Shown: positions 36,139 through 42,598 of the stretch, in pieces
Layout: every line of letters begins with the position of its first letter
How positions within the stretch are numbered: the first letter of the stretch is position 1
Assembly (NCBI RefSeq): GCF_000224085.1
Contig: NC_015945.1
Span: 3,278,501-3,342,500, forward strand
Direction of reading: 5' to 3'
From: Allomuricauda ruestringensis DSM 13258
GTDB taxonomy: Bacteria; Bacteroidota; Bacteroidia; Flavobacteriales; Flavobacteriaceae
DNA: 64,000 nt
Program-made: the position numbers and the translations under genes
Notes under the pieces: generated by a model
Database searches by the model: none
Told to the model about the DNA's origin: nothing
The model's input: only the letters and a program-made list of their open reading frames with translations

Positions 36139-36536
36139 TTTATTCTTTCTAGCAATTCATTTAGCAGTGATTTCTTCTGTTCAGTGGTCAAGTCATTATT
36201 CATCTCGTCCAAAGCATATTGAATTTGATGATCTCCACTTTTACACCATTTTATCATTCTTATAATTCCACTTTTTGTAATTATCCCTTCATCATTTTCG
36301 AATCTCGGTGGAGATGATAAATGAACCAATTTCGAGTAATTATTTAGTGCTATTACCAATTTTCGGTCAGTTTCTTGTTGTTGCAATCCGTATTTAAAGA
36401 AGTGCGATTGGTCAGAACAAACAGCTTTAATTTGAATGCCATCAAATTCCGTCTGATCAACTTCATCAAATACCCACCACAGATATTCTTTACCGTCAAC
36501 AAGTGCTCTATTCTTATTCTTCTTGCTTGTACGTCT
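36135..36536 (-). pseudogene. 5'-damaged cassette gene beside the IS element
   Basis: A single open frame of 133 codons runs from just after a TGA at 36539 to the TAA at 36135 (internal stretches LVDGKEYLWWVFDEVDQ, HFFKYGLQQQETDRK, SGIIRMIKWCKSGD). No ATG, GTG or TTG precedes the first conserved-looking block, so the start is missing. The IS end lies 25 bases upstream. The protein looks like a small soluble cassette product of unknown function. Separate ATG-started pieces at 36565 and 36386 are frame artefacts. Confidence 0.65.
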
Positions 36537-36572
36537 TCAAACGAATCTGAACTGGCCCAGTCCAAAGTTAAG

Positions 36573-37550
36573 TCATAGTTTCAACTTTTGAATTTGGTGC
36601 TCTTTCCTTCTTTTGAGCATCGTTCTTTTCTTTATCAATTTACGGTTTTCCAATATCTTTTTGTCCAATCCAAAATATACGGTTGCCGGCGTCAGGTTGT
36701 CCAATGATTCGTGGTATCTCCTATTGTTGTAATAGTCCACGAACTCTTCCAACCTTTCCTTGAGTTCCCCCGGTAGATAGTAGTTGTCCAGTTTGATGAT
36801 GTTCTTCATCGAACGGTGGTAACGCTCTATCTTGCCCTGCGTCTGGGGATGGTTCGGTTTTCCCCGGATATGCTCCATCTCTTTTTTCTTTATGAACTCC
36901 TTCAGTTCGCCACTGATGTAACAGGGACCGTTGTCCGACAGGAGCCTTGGCATTTGCCCCTTGGGCAGCGACACCTTTTCCAGTGCCCTTCCCACCGTTT
37001 TCTTCACATCCCCTGCGTTCATCGAGGGACAGAGTTCCCAATGTACGATATAACGGCTGTAATCGTCCAAAATGGTCGAGAGATAGTACCAGCCCCATCC
37101 CACGATCTTCAGATAGGTGAAGTCCGTCTGCCACATCTGGTGTACCCTTTGGGTCTTGTCCCTATACTCCTGTGAAGCGGCAATGGTATCAAAGGCTGGG
37201 GATGTCACCAACCCCTTGGACTTCAAGATACGGTAAACACTGCTCTCGGAGATATAGTATTCCCGCTCATCGGTCATCTTACAGGCAAGTCCACGACAGG
37301 ATTCCTCCGGAAAGTCCAGAGCCATCTCCACGACCTGCGACCTAATCTTGTCGGGGATCCTGTTCCAATAGGTGTTCCTGGCCCTTTGGCTCGGGGCAAG
37401 CCCATCAAAGCCACCTTCGAGGTACTTGCCGTACCAATTGTAGAAGGTGCTCTTGTTGACCCCTGTTTCCTTCAATGTCCTGTTCACGCCTATCTCAGAT
37501 GTCTCCACGAGCCTTATGATCTCGTATTTCTCCTGTTGGGTAAATCGCAT
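36573..37550 (-). CDS. IS3-family transposase OrfB (DDE integrase domain)
   Basis: A 325-residue protein with an N-terminal helix-turn-helix (NKSTFYNWYGKYLEGG) and an rve integrase core. The DDE residues fit Asp in MWQTDFTYLKI, Asp in LLSDNGPCYISG and Glu in QTQGKIERYHRSMK. The normal product is probably the OrfAB fusion, because the -1 frame is open from the A7 run in orfA to this gene's ATG. The ORF is intact, so the element may still move. Confidence 0.9.
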   Translation of the reverse strand: MRFTQQEKYEIIRLVETSEIGVNRTLKETGVNKSTFYNWYGKYLEGGFDGLAPSQRARNTYWNRIPDKIRSQVVEMALDFPEESCRGLACKMTDEREYYISESSVYRILKSKGLVTSPAFDTIAASQEYRDKTQRVHQMWQTDFTYLKIVGWGWYYLSTILDDYSRYIVHWELCPSMNAGDVKKTVGRALEKVSLPKGQMPRLLSDNGPCYISGELKEFIKKKEMEHIRGKPNHPQTQGKIERYHRSMKNIIKLDNYYLPGELKERLEEFVDYYNNRRYHESLDNLTPATVYFGLDKKILENRKLIKKRTMLKRRKEHQIQKLKL

Positions 37551-37564
37551 ATACTTCCTCCATT

Positions 37565-37912
37565 TTACCCTAAGCCATTGGTACTTTTTTTGAGCACCCG
37601 GTTTTGGAGCAATAGCTCGGCCACCGTTTCCTTGAGCTCGGAGTTCTCCCCACGGAGTTCCTTTACCTCACTGGTATTGGCCTCACGCATGGTGTCGCCC
37701 ATCAGGCGTTTCTTCCCGGCCTCCAAAAAGTCCCTGCTCCAACGGTAGTACAGGGCAGGGGCGATTCCCTCTCGCCTGCATATGCCGGATGCCGATTCCT
37801 CCCCTTTGAGCCCTTCAAGCACGATGCGGATCTTTTCCTCGGCGGAGAACTTCCGCCTTGTCTTTCTCTTGATGTCCTTTACGATTGATTCCGTGTTCTT
37901 CTTCTTTGTCAT
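37565..37912 (-). CDS. IS3-family transposase OrfA
   Basis: A 115-residue protein with a helix-turn-helix (FSAEEKIRIVLEGLKG, then GICRREGIAPALYYRW) and a leucine-zipper-like helix (LRGENSELKETVAELLLQNRVL). Near its 3' end the minus strand has CTC followed by seven A and G (37591-37585), a likely -1 slippery site that would fuse it to OrfB, the usual IS3 arrangement. Confidence 0.88.
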   Translation of the reverse strand: MTKKKNTESIVKDIKRKTRRKFSAEEKIRIVLEGLKGEESASGICRREGIAPALYYRWSRDFLEAGKKRLMGDTMREANTSEVKELRGENSELKETVAELLLQNRVLKKSTNGLG

Positions 37913-38020
37913 TTTTAAGTGATTTAAATGGTTAATGAATCCATCTTCAAGGCTAGCCTTGAAGATAACAAAACCATCACTTAACTTTAGACCAAGTTCA
38001 GTCCACTTTTAGTTGAAGAT

Positions 38021-40273
38021 TTACACTCCCAAGTATTGTCGTAAATATTCCGCTGTCGCTGACTTTTTATGGTTCAGAAGTTTTTCAACTTTTCCCTCGA
38101 ATATTACTTTTCCACCATATTTTCCCGCTCCCTCTCCAACGTCAATTATCCAATCCGCTTGTGAAATAATATCTAAATTATGCTCAATGACAATAATCGT
38201 ATTGTTTTGGTTTACAAGTTTGTTCAATATTGTCATTAGCTTTTTGGTATCGAACGGATGCAATCCTGTACTTGGCTCGTCCAACACGATTAAATTATCT
38301 TCATCGGCAATCTCCTTTGTTAGTTTTAATCGCTGTCTTTCTCCTCCCGAAAAGCCGTTTAATCGCTGACCTAATTTTAAATAGTCCAACCCCAAGTCGA
38401 TTAATAAATCAAAATCTGGCGCAAAATCATTTTGGTCAAAAAAAGACCTTGCTTCCAATGTGGTTAAGTCTAAAACCTCTACAATATTTTTATTTTGGTA
38501 GGTATATTTTAAAACCTGTGGTTTAAACCCACTTCCGCCACATACTTCGCAAGGTGCTTCAATATCATCCATAAAAGCTAAATCTATCTTTTCTATTCCA
38601 AGACCTTTACAATTTTCACAACCTCCCTCACTATTACTGCTAAAAAGTTTGATACTGACATTATTTTCTTTTGCAAACAAACGTCTTATTTTGTCAGAGA
38701 CACCTAAATAGGTCAATAAATTGGACTTTGAACTACCTCTAATTTGCGATTGGTCAATAATCTTTGCTTGAGGAAATTGTTTTGGCAACACTTTACTGAT
38801 AAGTGTGCTTTTGCCTGAACCTGCAACACCTGTTACGACAGTAAGAACGTTTGTTGGAATTTCAACTGAAACATTCTTGAGGTTATATAAATCGGCATTG
38901 GTAATTTTTATGGTTTCACTAATCTCTCTTGGATTTTGATTGATTTGTCTTGAAAGGGAAAAATATTGTCCTGTCTTTCCCTTGGATGTTTTCAAATCTT
39001 CAAAATTGCCTTGGTAAACAATTTCGCCACCGTTTACACCCGAAAGTGGGCCTAAATCCACAACGTGGTCAGCTAACTTTATCAAGTCTGGGTCGTGTTC
39101 AACGATAAGAACTGTATTACCTTTTGCTTTTATTTGCTCAATGATTTGCGAAATATTGTCTAAATCTTTTGGATGTAGACCAATGCTCGGTTCATCGAAT
39201 ATGTATAGCAAATCTTCCAAGCTGTTCCCAAGATGTCGTACCATCTTAATCCGTTGCGATTCGCCACCTGAAAGGGTAGTGGTAACTCTGTCCAATGTTA
39301 GGTATTGAAGACCTATTGTTACTAAATTGGTCAGCTTTTTTGTCAGCTCGTTCAAGACGGTTTCGTAAGTTGTGGAAGGGATTGTTTGGATAAATGACAG
39401 TAAGTCATCTATGGAAAGAGAGGTGCAATCGGCAATGTCCTTGTCTTTGATTTTGCAGGACAGAATATTGTTGTTCAACCTTTTGCCTGTACAATCGGGA
39501 CAAACTTTTGTCGAAATGATTTTGCATAACTCCTTTTTACGAAGTTTTTCTTCTTTTGAGTTCTTTTTGAGGAAATCCCTTTGAATTCGAGGTAAAACTC
39601 CCAAATACTGCATCGTCTTTCCCCAATCCTTTGAAGGGTTCTTGGGTTTGTGCTCTTCCGAGTGAAGCAATAAATCCCATTCTCTTTCTGTGTAGTCTTT
39701 CAACTTTTTATCGTTGTCAAAATACCCTGAATTTACATAGCGAAACCAACGATAACCATCGGGTTGAAAGGTAGGGAACCGTATCGCTCCCTCGTTCAAT
39801 GATTTGGATTTGTCGAACAATGTTTGTGTATCGATACTGCTTACATAACCCAAGCCATTACAAGTCGGACACATTCCTTGTGGATGGTTGAACGAGAAAA
39901 CATTTGAGTAACCGACAAATGGTTTGCCTACTCTCGAAAAAAGTAGTCGTAATGAGGCATAAATGTCCGTTGCCGTACCTACGGTAGAACGAGCATTACC
40001 ACCTAATCGTTTTTGGTTGATGATAACTGGAACATTCAGATGCTCTATTTTATCAACGTCAGCTACTCCAAAACGCATTAACCGATTTCTAACGAAACTA
40101 TTTTGGGTTTCGTTGATTTGTCGCTGTGCTTCTGCACCAATCGTTTCAAAAACCAAGGATGATTTTCCTGAACCGGAAACTCCGGTAAAGACAGTAATTT
40201 TGTTTTTAGGAATTTCTAATGTTAGGTTCTTTAAGTTGTTCTGTCTTGCTCCGTATATTTTTATTTTTTTCAT
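38021..40273 (-). CDS. UvrA-like ABC ATPase (class II, drug-resistance type), cassette gene
   Basis: A 750-residue twin-ABC protein of the UvrA family, about 190 residues shorter than UvrA. The first Walker A is TGVSGSGKSSLVF near 30-42 and the second is TGVAGSGKSTLIS near 480-492; signatures are TLSGGESQRIKMV and GFSGGERQRLKLT. Zinc-binding CxxC pairs occur in GMCPTCNGLG and CEVCGGSGF. It lacks the UvrB-binding insert of true UvrA, as in the UvrA2/DrrC group tied to drug tolerance or DNA damage. Its size is large for a cassette. The site expected after its stop is gone; the IS end lies 29 bases beyond. Confidence 0.87.
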   Translation of the reverse strand: MKKIKIYGARQNNLKNLTLEIPKNKITVFTGVSGSGKSSLVFETIGAEAQRQINETQNSFVRNRLMRFGVADVDKIEHLNVPVIINQKRLGGNARSTVGTATDIYASLRLLFSRVGKPFVGYSNVFSFNHPQGMCPTCNGLGYVSSIDTQTLFDKSKSLNEGAIRFPTFQPDGYRWFRYVNSGYFDNDKKLKDYTEREWDLLLHSEEHKPKNPSKDWGKTMQYLGVLPRIQRDFLKKNSKEEKLRKKELCKIISTKVCPDCTGKRLNNNILSCKIKDKDIADCTSLSIDDLLSFIQTIPSTTYETVLNELTKKLTNLVTIGLQYLTLDRVTTTLSGGESQRIKMVRHLGNSLEDLLYIFDEPSIGLHPKDLDNISQIIEQIKAKGNTVLIVEHDPDLIKLADHVVDLGPLSGVNGGEIVYQGNFEDLKTSKGKTGQYFSLSRQINQNPREISETIKITNADLYNLKNVSVEIPTNVLTVVTGVAGSGKSTLISKVLPKQFPQAKIIDQSQIRGSSKSNLLTYLGVSDKIRRLFAKENNVSIKLFSSNSEGGCENCKGLGIEKIDLAFMDDIEAPCEVCGGSGFKPQVLKYTYQNKNIVEVLDLTTLEARSFFDQNDFAPDFDLLIDLGLDYLKLGQRLNGFSGGERQRLKLTKEIADEDNLIVLDEPSTGLHPFDTKKLMTILNKLVNQNNTIIVIEHNLDIISQADWIIDVGEGAGKYGGKVIFEGKVEKLLNHKKSATAEYLRQYLGV

Positions 40274-40320
40274 TTAATTCCTTGTGGTTGAATTGAAGCA
40301 ATGTCGTTTTTTTTTAAATT

Positions 40321-40459
40321 GCAGGTAACGTTTTTGTGTAAGGAACGTTGCGTGTTTGGGTGCGAGGATTTTCCGCAGGAAAATCAGAGCTGGCAAACGG
40401 GCAACGACCAAACAGTTTAACTAAAATAAGCAATGTTTTTTACACGGTGTTGTAAGGCG
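40321..40459 (-). repeat. attC-like site (site 4)
   Basis: About 139 bases. Outer ends GCAGGTAACG and GTTGTAAGGCG; middle arms GAACGTTGCGTGTTTGG and CCAAACAG...GCAATG; tip GATTTTCC-GCA-GGAAAATC. The right end abuts the stop of the gene at 40464. GTTGTAAGGC at 40449 is inverted-repeated exactly at 41061. Confidence 0.75.
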
Positions 40460-40463
40460 TTTT

Positions 40464-41051
40464 TTATTTTTTTCTTTTCGGGTTAATTCCATTCATTTTG
40501 GCAAATCCATAACTATATCCAAATACATTATGCAAATCCGAACCTTCGTCAGGATAGTTTTTGTAAAATTCTAAATGTTTAATTGTTTCCTCAAAACTTT
40601 CCTTTGTCCATTCAAAGTCAATTTTATAAATCTGCTTTAAGTCAACAATTTGATTGTTGTCATTTAAAAAATATATGTGGCGATATGGTACTTCTGAAGT
40701 TTTAAAGTCATTTGCAATTTCATTGTCAGAGCTAAAAAACGTTTCGATTATTTTATTTTTCTCGTAATCGTAATTTATAATTGAGCCACCATAAAATCCA
40801 GAACCAGCCCAATCCAATTGATGTTTCCAATTGTAAAACCTTAATTCTTTTGTTCTTCCATAATTATCTAGGGTTTCCATAACAAAAGCAGTTCCTGTGG
40901 TATCTTTAATATTCCATTTTTCTAATTCTACAGATGAAGCAGTAAATCTAATTTTATGAAAAAGTATTTTCGGTTCGTTTTGAAGTCCGAAAGAAGTAAG
41001 GATTAATACTCCAATTAAAATTAATGATATGAATTTCAGTGTTTTGTTCAT
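40464..41051 (-). CDS. exported protein of unknown function, cassette gene
   Basis: A 195-residue protein with a signal peptide (about 1-22, LILIGVLILTSFG). The mature part has mixed alpha/beta composition with several aromatic stretches (YGRTKELRFYNWKHQLDWAG, FYGGSIINYDYEKN) and an all-charged C-terminus NPKRKK. No known domain is recognised. It fills one cassette bounded by 10-base perfect inverted repeats; the ATG is only about 10 bases from the junction at 41.06 kb. Confidence 0.75.
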   Translation of the reverse strand: MNKTLKFISLILIGVLILTSFGLQNEPKILFHKIRFTASSVELEKWNIKDTTGTAFVMETLDNYGRTKELRFYNWKHQLDWAGSGFYGGSIINYDYEKNKIIETFFSSDNEIANDFKTSEVPYRHIYFLNDNNQIVDLKQIYKIDFEWTKESFEETIKHLEFYKNYPDEGSDLHNVFGYSYGFAKMNGINPKRKK

Positions 41052-41060
41052 TTTTCAAAT

Positions 41061-41263
41061 GCCTTACAACGGTCTGTGTATGGACAGTAGGGCAGATTCA
41101 AAGCACTTCACTTTCGGATTACCACCAAGCCAAAACAAACGTTTTTACTTTTAATTTTCTTTTTGTTAAACGTCAAAACTTTGTTTTGGCGTTGCCTGCT
41201 CAAAGAACAGGACTTTCAATTTATTACTAAATGCCCTATTGGCTATACACCATGTTGGCAGTA
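41061..41263 (-). repeat. attC-like site (site 3)
   Basis: About 203 bases. Outer ends GCCTTACAACGGTCTGTGTA and ATACACCATGTTGGCAGTA; inner arms GCCAAAACAAACGTTTT and AAACGTCAAAACTTTGTTTTGGC pair with an asymmetric bulge. The whole site folds as one long imperfect hairpin. GTTGGCAGTA at 41254 is inverted-repeated exactly at 41643. Confidence 0.78.
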
Positions 41264-41278
41264 GTTTTTTATTTCTTT

Positions 41279-41635
41279 TTAATCAAATCCACTTGCTACG
41301 GTCATTGCAAAAAAAAATAATAAAATATGAATCAGGAATATTCCAAGACCCACTATTTTCCTTTTTTTATGTCTTACCGAATACAGCAATAATCCGTAAA
41401 TAGGAATTTGAAGCACAGCTATCCAAGCGGCTAAATCCGTTATTCTATCATTCATTCCTGCAATAATCATAGGAACTGGATAAAATAATTTTCCAAAGAA
41501 ATAAGTTCCATGTCCACCGCCCATGAAGAAGATTGATACAACCAAGAGAGTAGGTGTCAAGATACTTGTCCATATCAATATTTGTTTTCCGCTTAGGTGG
41601 TTCAATTTTATTTCAGTTTTGGATTTCTCTGTCAT
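41279..41635 (-). CDS. small membrane protein, cassette gene
   Basis: A 118-residue protein with three membrane helices (about 18-38, 65-85 and 92-113) and a charged N-terminus. Unrecognised. Start codon 8 bases from one cassette junction and stop 16 bases from the other, the tight packing expected of a mobile cassette. Confidence 0.72.
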   Translation of the reverse strand: MTEKSKTEIKLNHLSGKQILIWTSILTPTLLVVSIFFMGGGHGTYFFGKLFYPVPMIIAGMNDRITDLAAWIAVLQIPIYGLLLYSVRHKKRKIVGLGIFLIHILLFFFAMTVASGFD

Positions 41636-41642
41636 TTTGAAT

Positions 41643-41845
41643 TACTGCCAACGGTCTGGTGTATGGCTCGTTGCGTGCAAATTAGCGATTATTTTTCGGT
41701 TGAGCCACAAGCCGGATTTTTAAATTTTACTATTTATTTTTTTTATTGGAAATCGTCAAATTTAAAAATTTGGCGACTTTCCAAATATGCCTCAACTTCG
41801 TTTAAGCAACTGATTAGCAATGAGCTATACACGTTGTTGGCAAAC
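41643..41845 (-). repeat. attC-like site (site 2)
   Basis: About 203 bases. Outer ends TACTGCCAACGGTCTGGTGT and ATACACGTTGTTGGCAAAC; inner arms GCCGGATTTTTAAATTT (41711) and AAATTTAAAAATTTGGC (41758). Complementarity extends along nearly the whole length, with a three-base excess (GGTCTG versus AAC) on one arm near the base, recalling the extrahelical bases of attC. Confidence 0.8.
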
Positions 41846-41852
41846 GTTTTTT

Positions 41853-42446
41853 TTAGTCAATTCCTAAATCATTTGTTATTGAGTGTTCCAATTTTATTTC
41901 GCTAATTGGTATTCCCAAATTTCTGTTTATTATTCCGATTACAATTCGCTCAACCTCGTATTTGTCTGTTATTTTTTCAATATCAATAAGTTTTTCTTGG
42001 TTCAAAGCGATTGTCCAGTCAACTAATTCGCGCATAGTTCCACTCGAAACAGGCGTGGTTCGCTTAATCGTTTTAATGCCAAAAATTTTGACGTGAGAAC
42101 CTAATTCTGGATTAAAATCAAGTGCAACCAATTCAGGCAAATCAAGTCCGATTTCTGTTTTTAGTAGATGCCAATTTTCTTTCAATTCCGATTGAGTGAG
42201 CAATTCCGTTATTTTGGTTTCGGGTTTGATTTTTTGTTCGGTCAAATTCAAATTCCGAAATGCTTTTCTAATTCGATAAAAGACAATTTGGGTTAAGCAT
42301 TTTTCATTCGGATTGGTAATTATTTTACTGTAAACACAATCCACAAAATTTTGAACGGTATAAATTTTTTCCGCTTCGGAATCCTCAATTCGTATTCCAA
42401 ATTTTTCCTCAACTGACATCAATAATTCAACGGAATCTAATCCCAT
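41853..42446 (-). CDS. circularly permuted acyl-carrier-protein-like protein, cassette gene
   Basis: A 197-residue protein whose two ends are the two halves of an acyl carrier protein in reversed order. The N-terminus MGLDSVELLMSVEEKFGIRI, then EDSEAEKIYTV, matches helices II-III of ACP (LDTVELVMALEEEF...DEEAEKITTV). The C-terminus EVERIVIGIINRNLGIPI, then SEIKLEHSITNDLGID, matches helix I and loop up to the Asp just before the phosphopantetheine Ser. The break falls at that Ser, so the usual attachment site is absent. The middle (about 60-160) is an unknown helical region. It is the head cassette, next to the recombinase. Confidence 0.75.
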   Translation of the reverse strand: MGLDSVELLMSVEEKFGIRIEDSEAEKIYTVQNFVDCVYSKIITNPNEKCLTQIVFYRIRKAFRNLNLTEQKIKPETKITELLTQSELKENWHLLKTEIGLDLPELVALDFNPELGSHVKIFGIKTIKRTTPVSSGTMRELVDWTIALNQEKLIDIEKITDKYEVERIVIGIINRNLGIPISEIKLEHSITNDLGID

Positions 42447-42464
42447 TCTCGGTTCGTTTTAAAT

Positions 42465-42571
42465 GTTTGCCAACTTGTTTATATACTGAACTTTGTTGGG
42501 CATATACTTCCAAAATGGTTGGCTATGCCCAAGTTTTGTAATTTATGGTTCAGTATAGTTTTCAACGTTTT
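42465..42571 (-). repeat. attI-like or head attC-like palindrome next to the recombinase
   Basis: About 107 bases between the recombinase stop and the first cassette. Arms TATACTGAAC (42483) and GTTCAGTATA (42548), and inner arms TTGGGCATA and TATGCCCAA. The cassette-side end is GTTTGCCAAC, the exact inverted repeat of GTTGGCAAAC at 41836. The recombinase-side end (TTTTCAACG) does not match any cassette end, as expected of a fixed primary site. Confidence 0.65.
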
Positions 42572-42598
42572 TTTTACTTTTTAGCAATATAAACATAA

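Larger units (their letters stand above)
36561..37991 (-). mobile_element. IS3-family insertion sequence, 1,431 bp
   Basis: Terminal inverted repeats of 21 bases lie at 36561-36581 and 37971-37991; read inward they are TCCAAAGTTAAGTCATAGTTT and TCTAAAGTTAAGTGATGGTTT written with 18 of 21 matches. It contains orfA and orfB joined by a potential -1 frameshift. The orfB stop lies inside the left inverted repeat. No 3-4 bp target duplication is visible, so an adjacent deletion or later rearrangement is likely. A perfect 24-base palindrome sits at 37943-37966 upstream of orfA. GC content is clearly higher than in the surrounding cassettes. Confidence 0.85.

Noticed and set aside
36353..36565. ATG-started 70-codon frame reaching into the IS end
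   Set aside because: It lies out of frame with the conserved-looking reading frame of the damaged cassette gene and begins inside the inverted repeat.
35121..42571. Treating the palindromes as ordinary REP sequences or terminators
   Set aside because: They are 58-203 bases, lie only between array genes, and their edges match cassette by cassette. REP or terminator hairpins would not show partner-specific ends.
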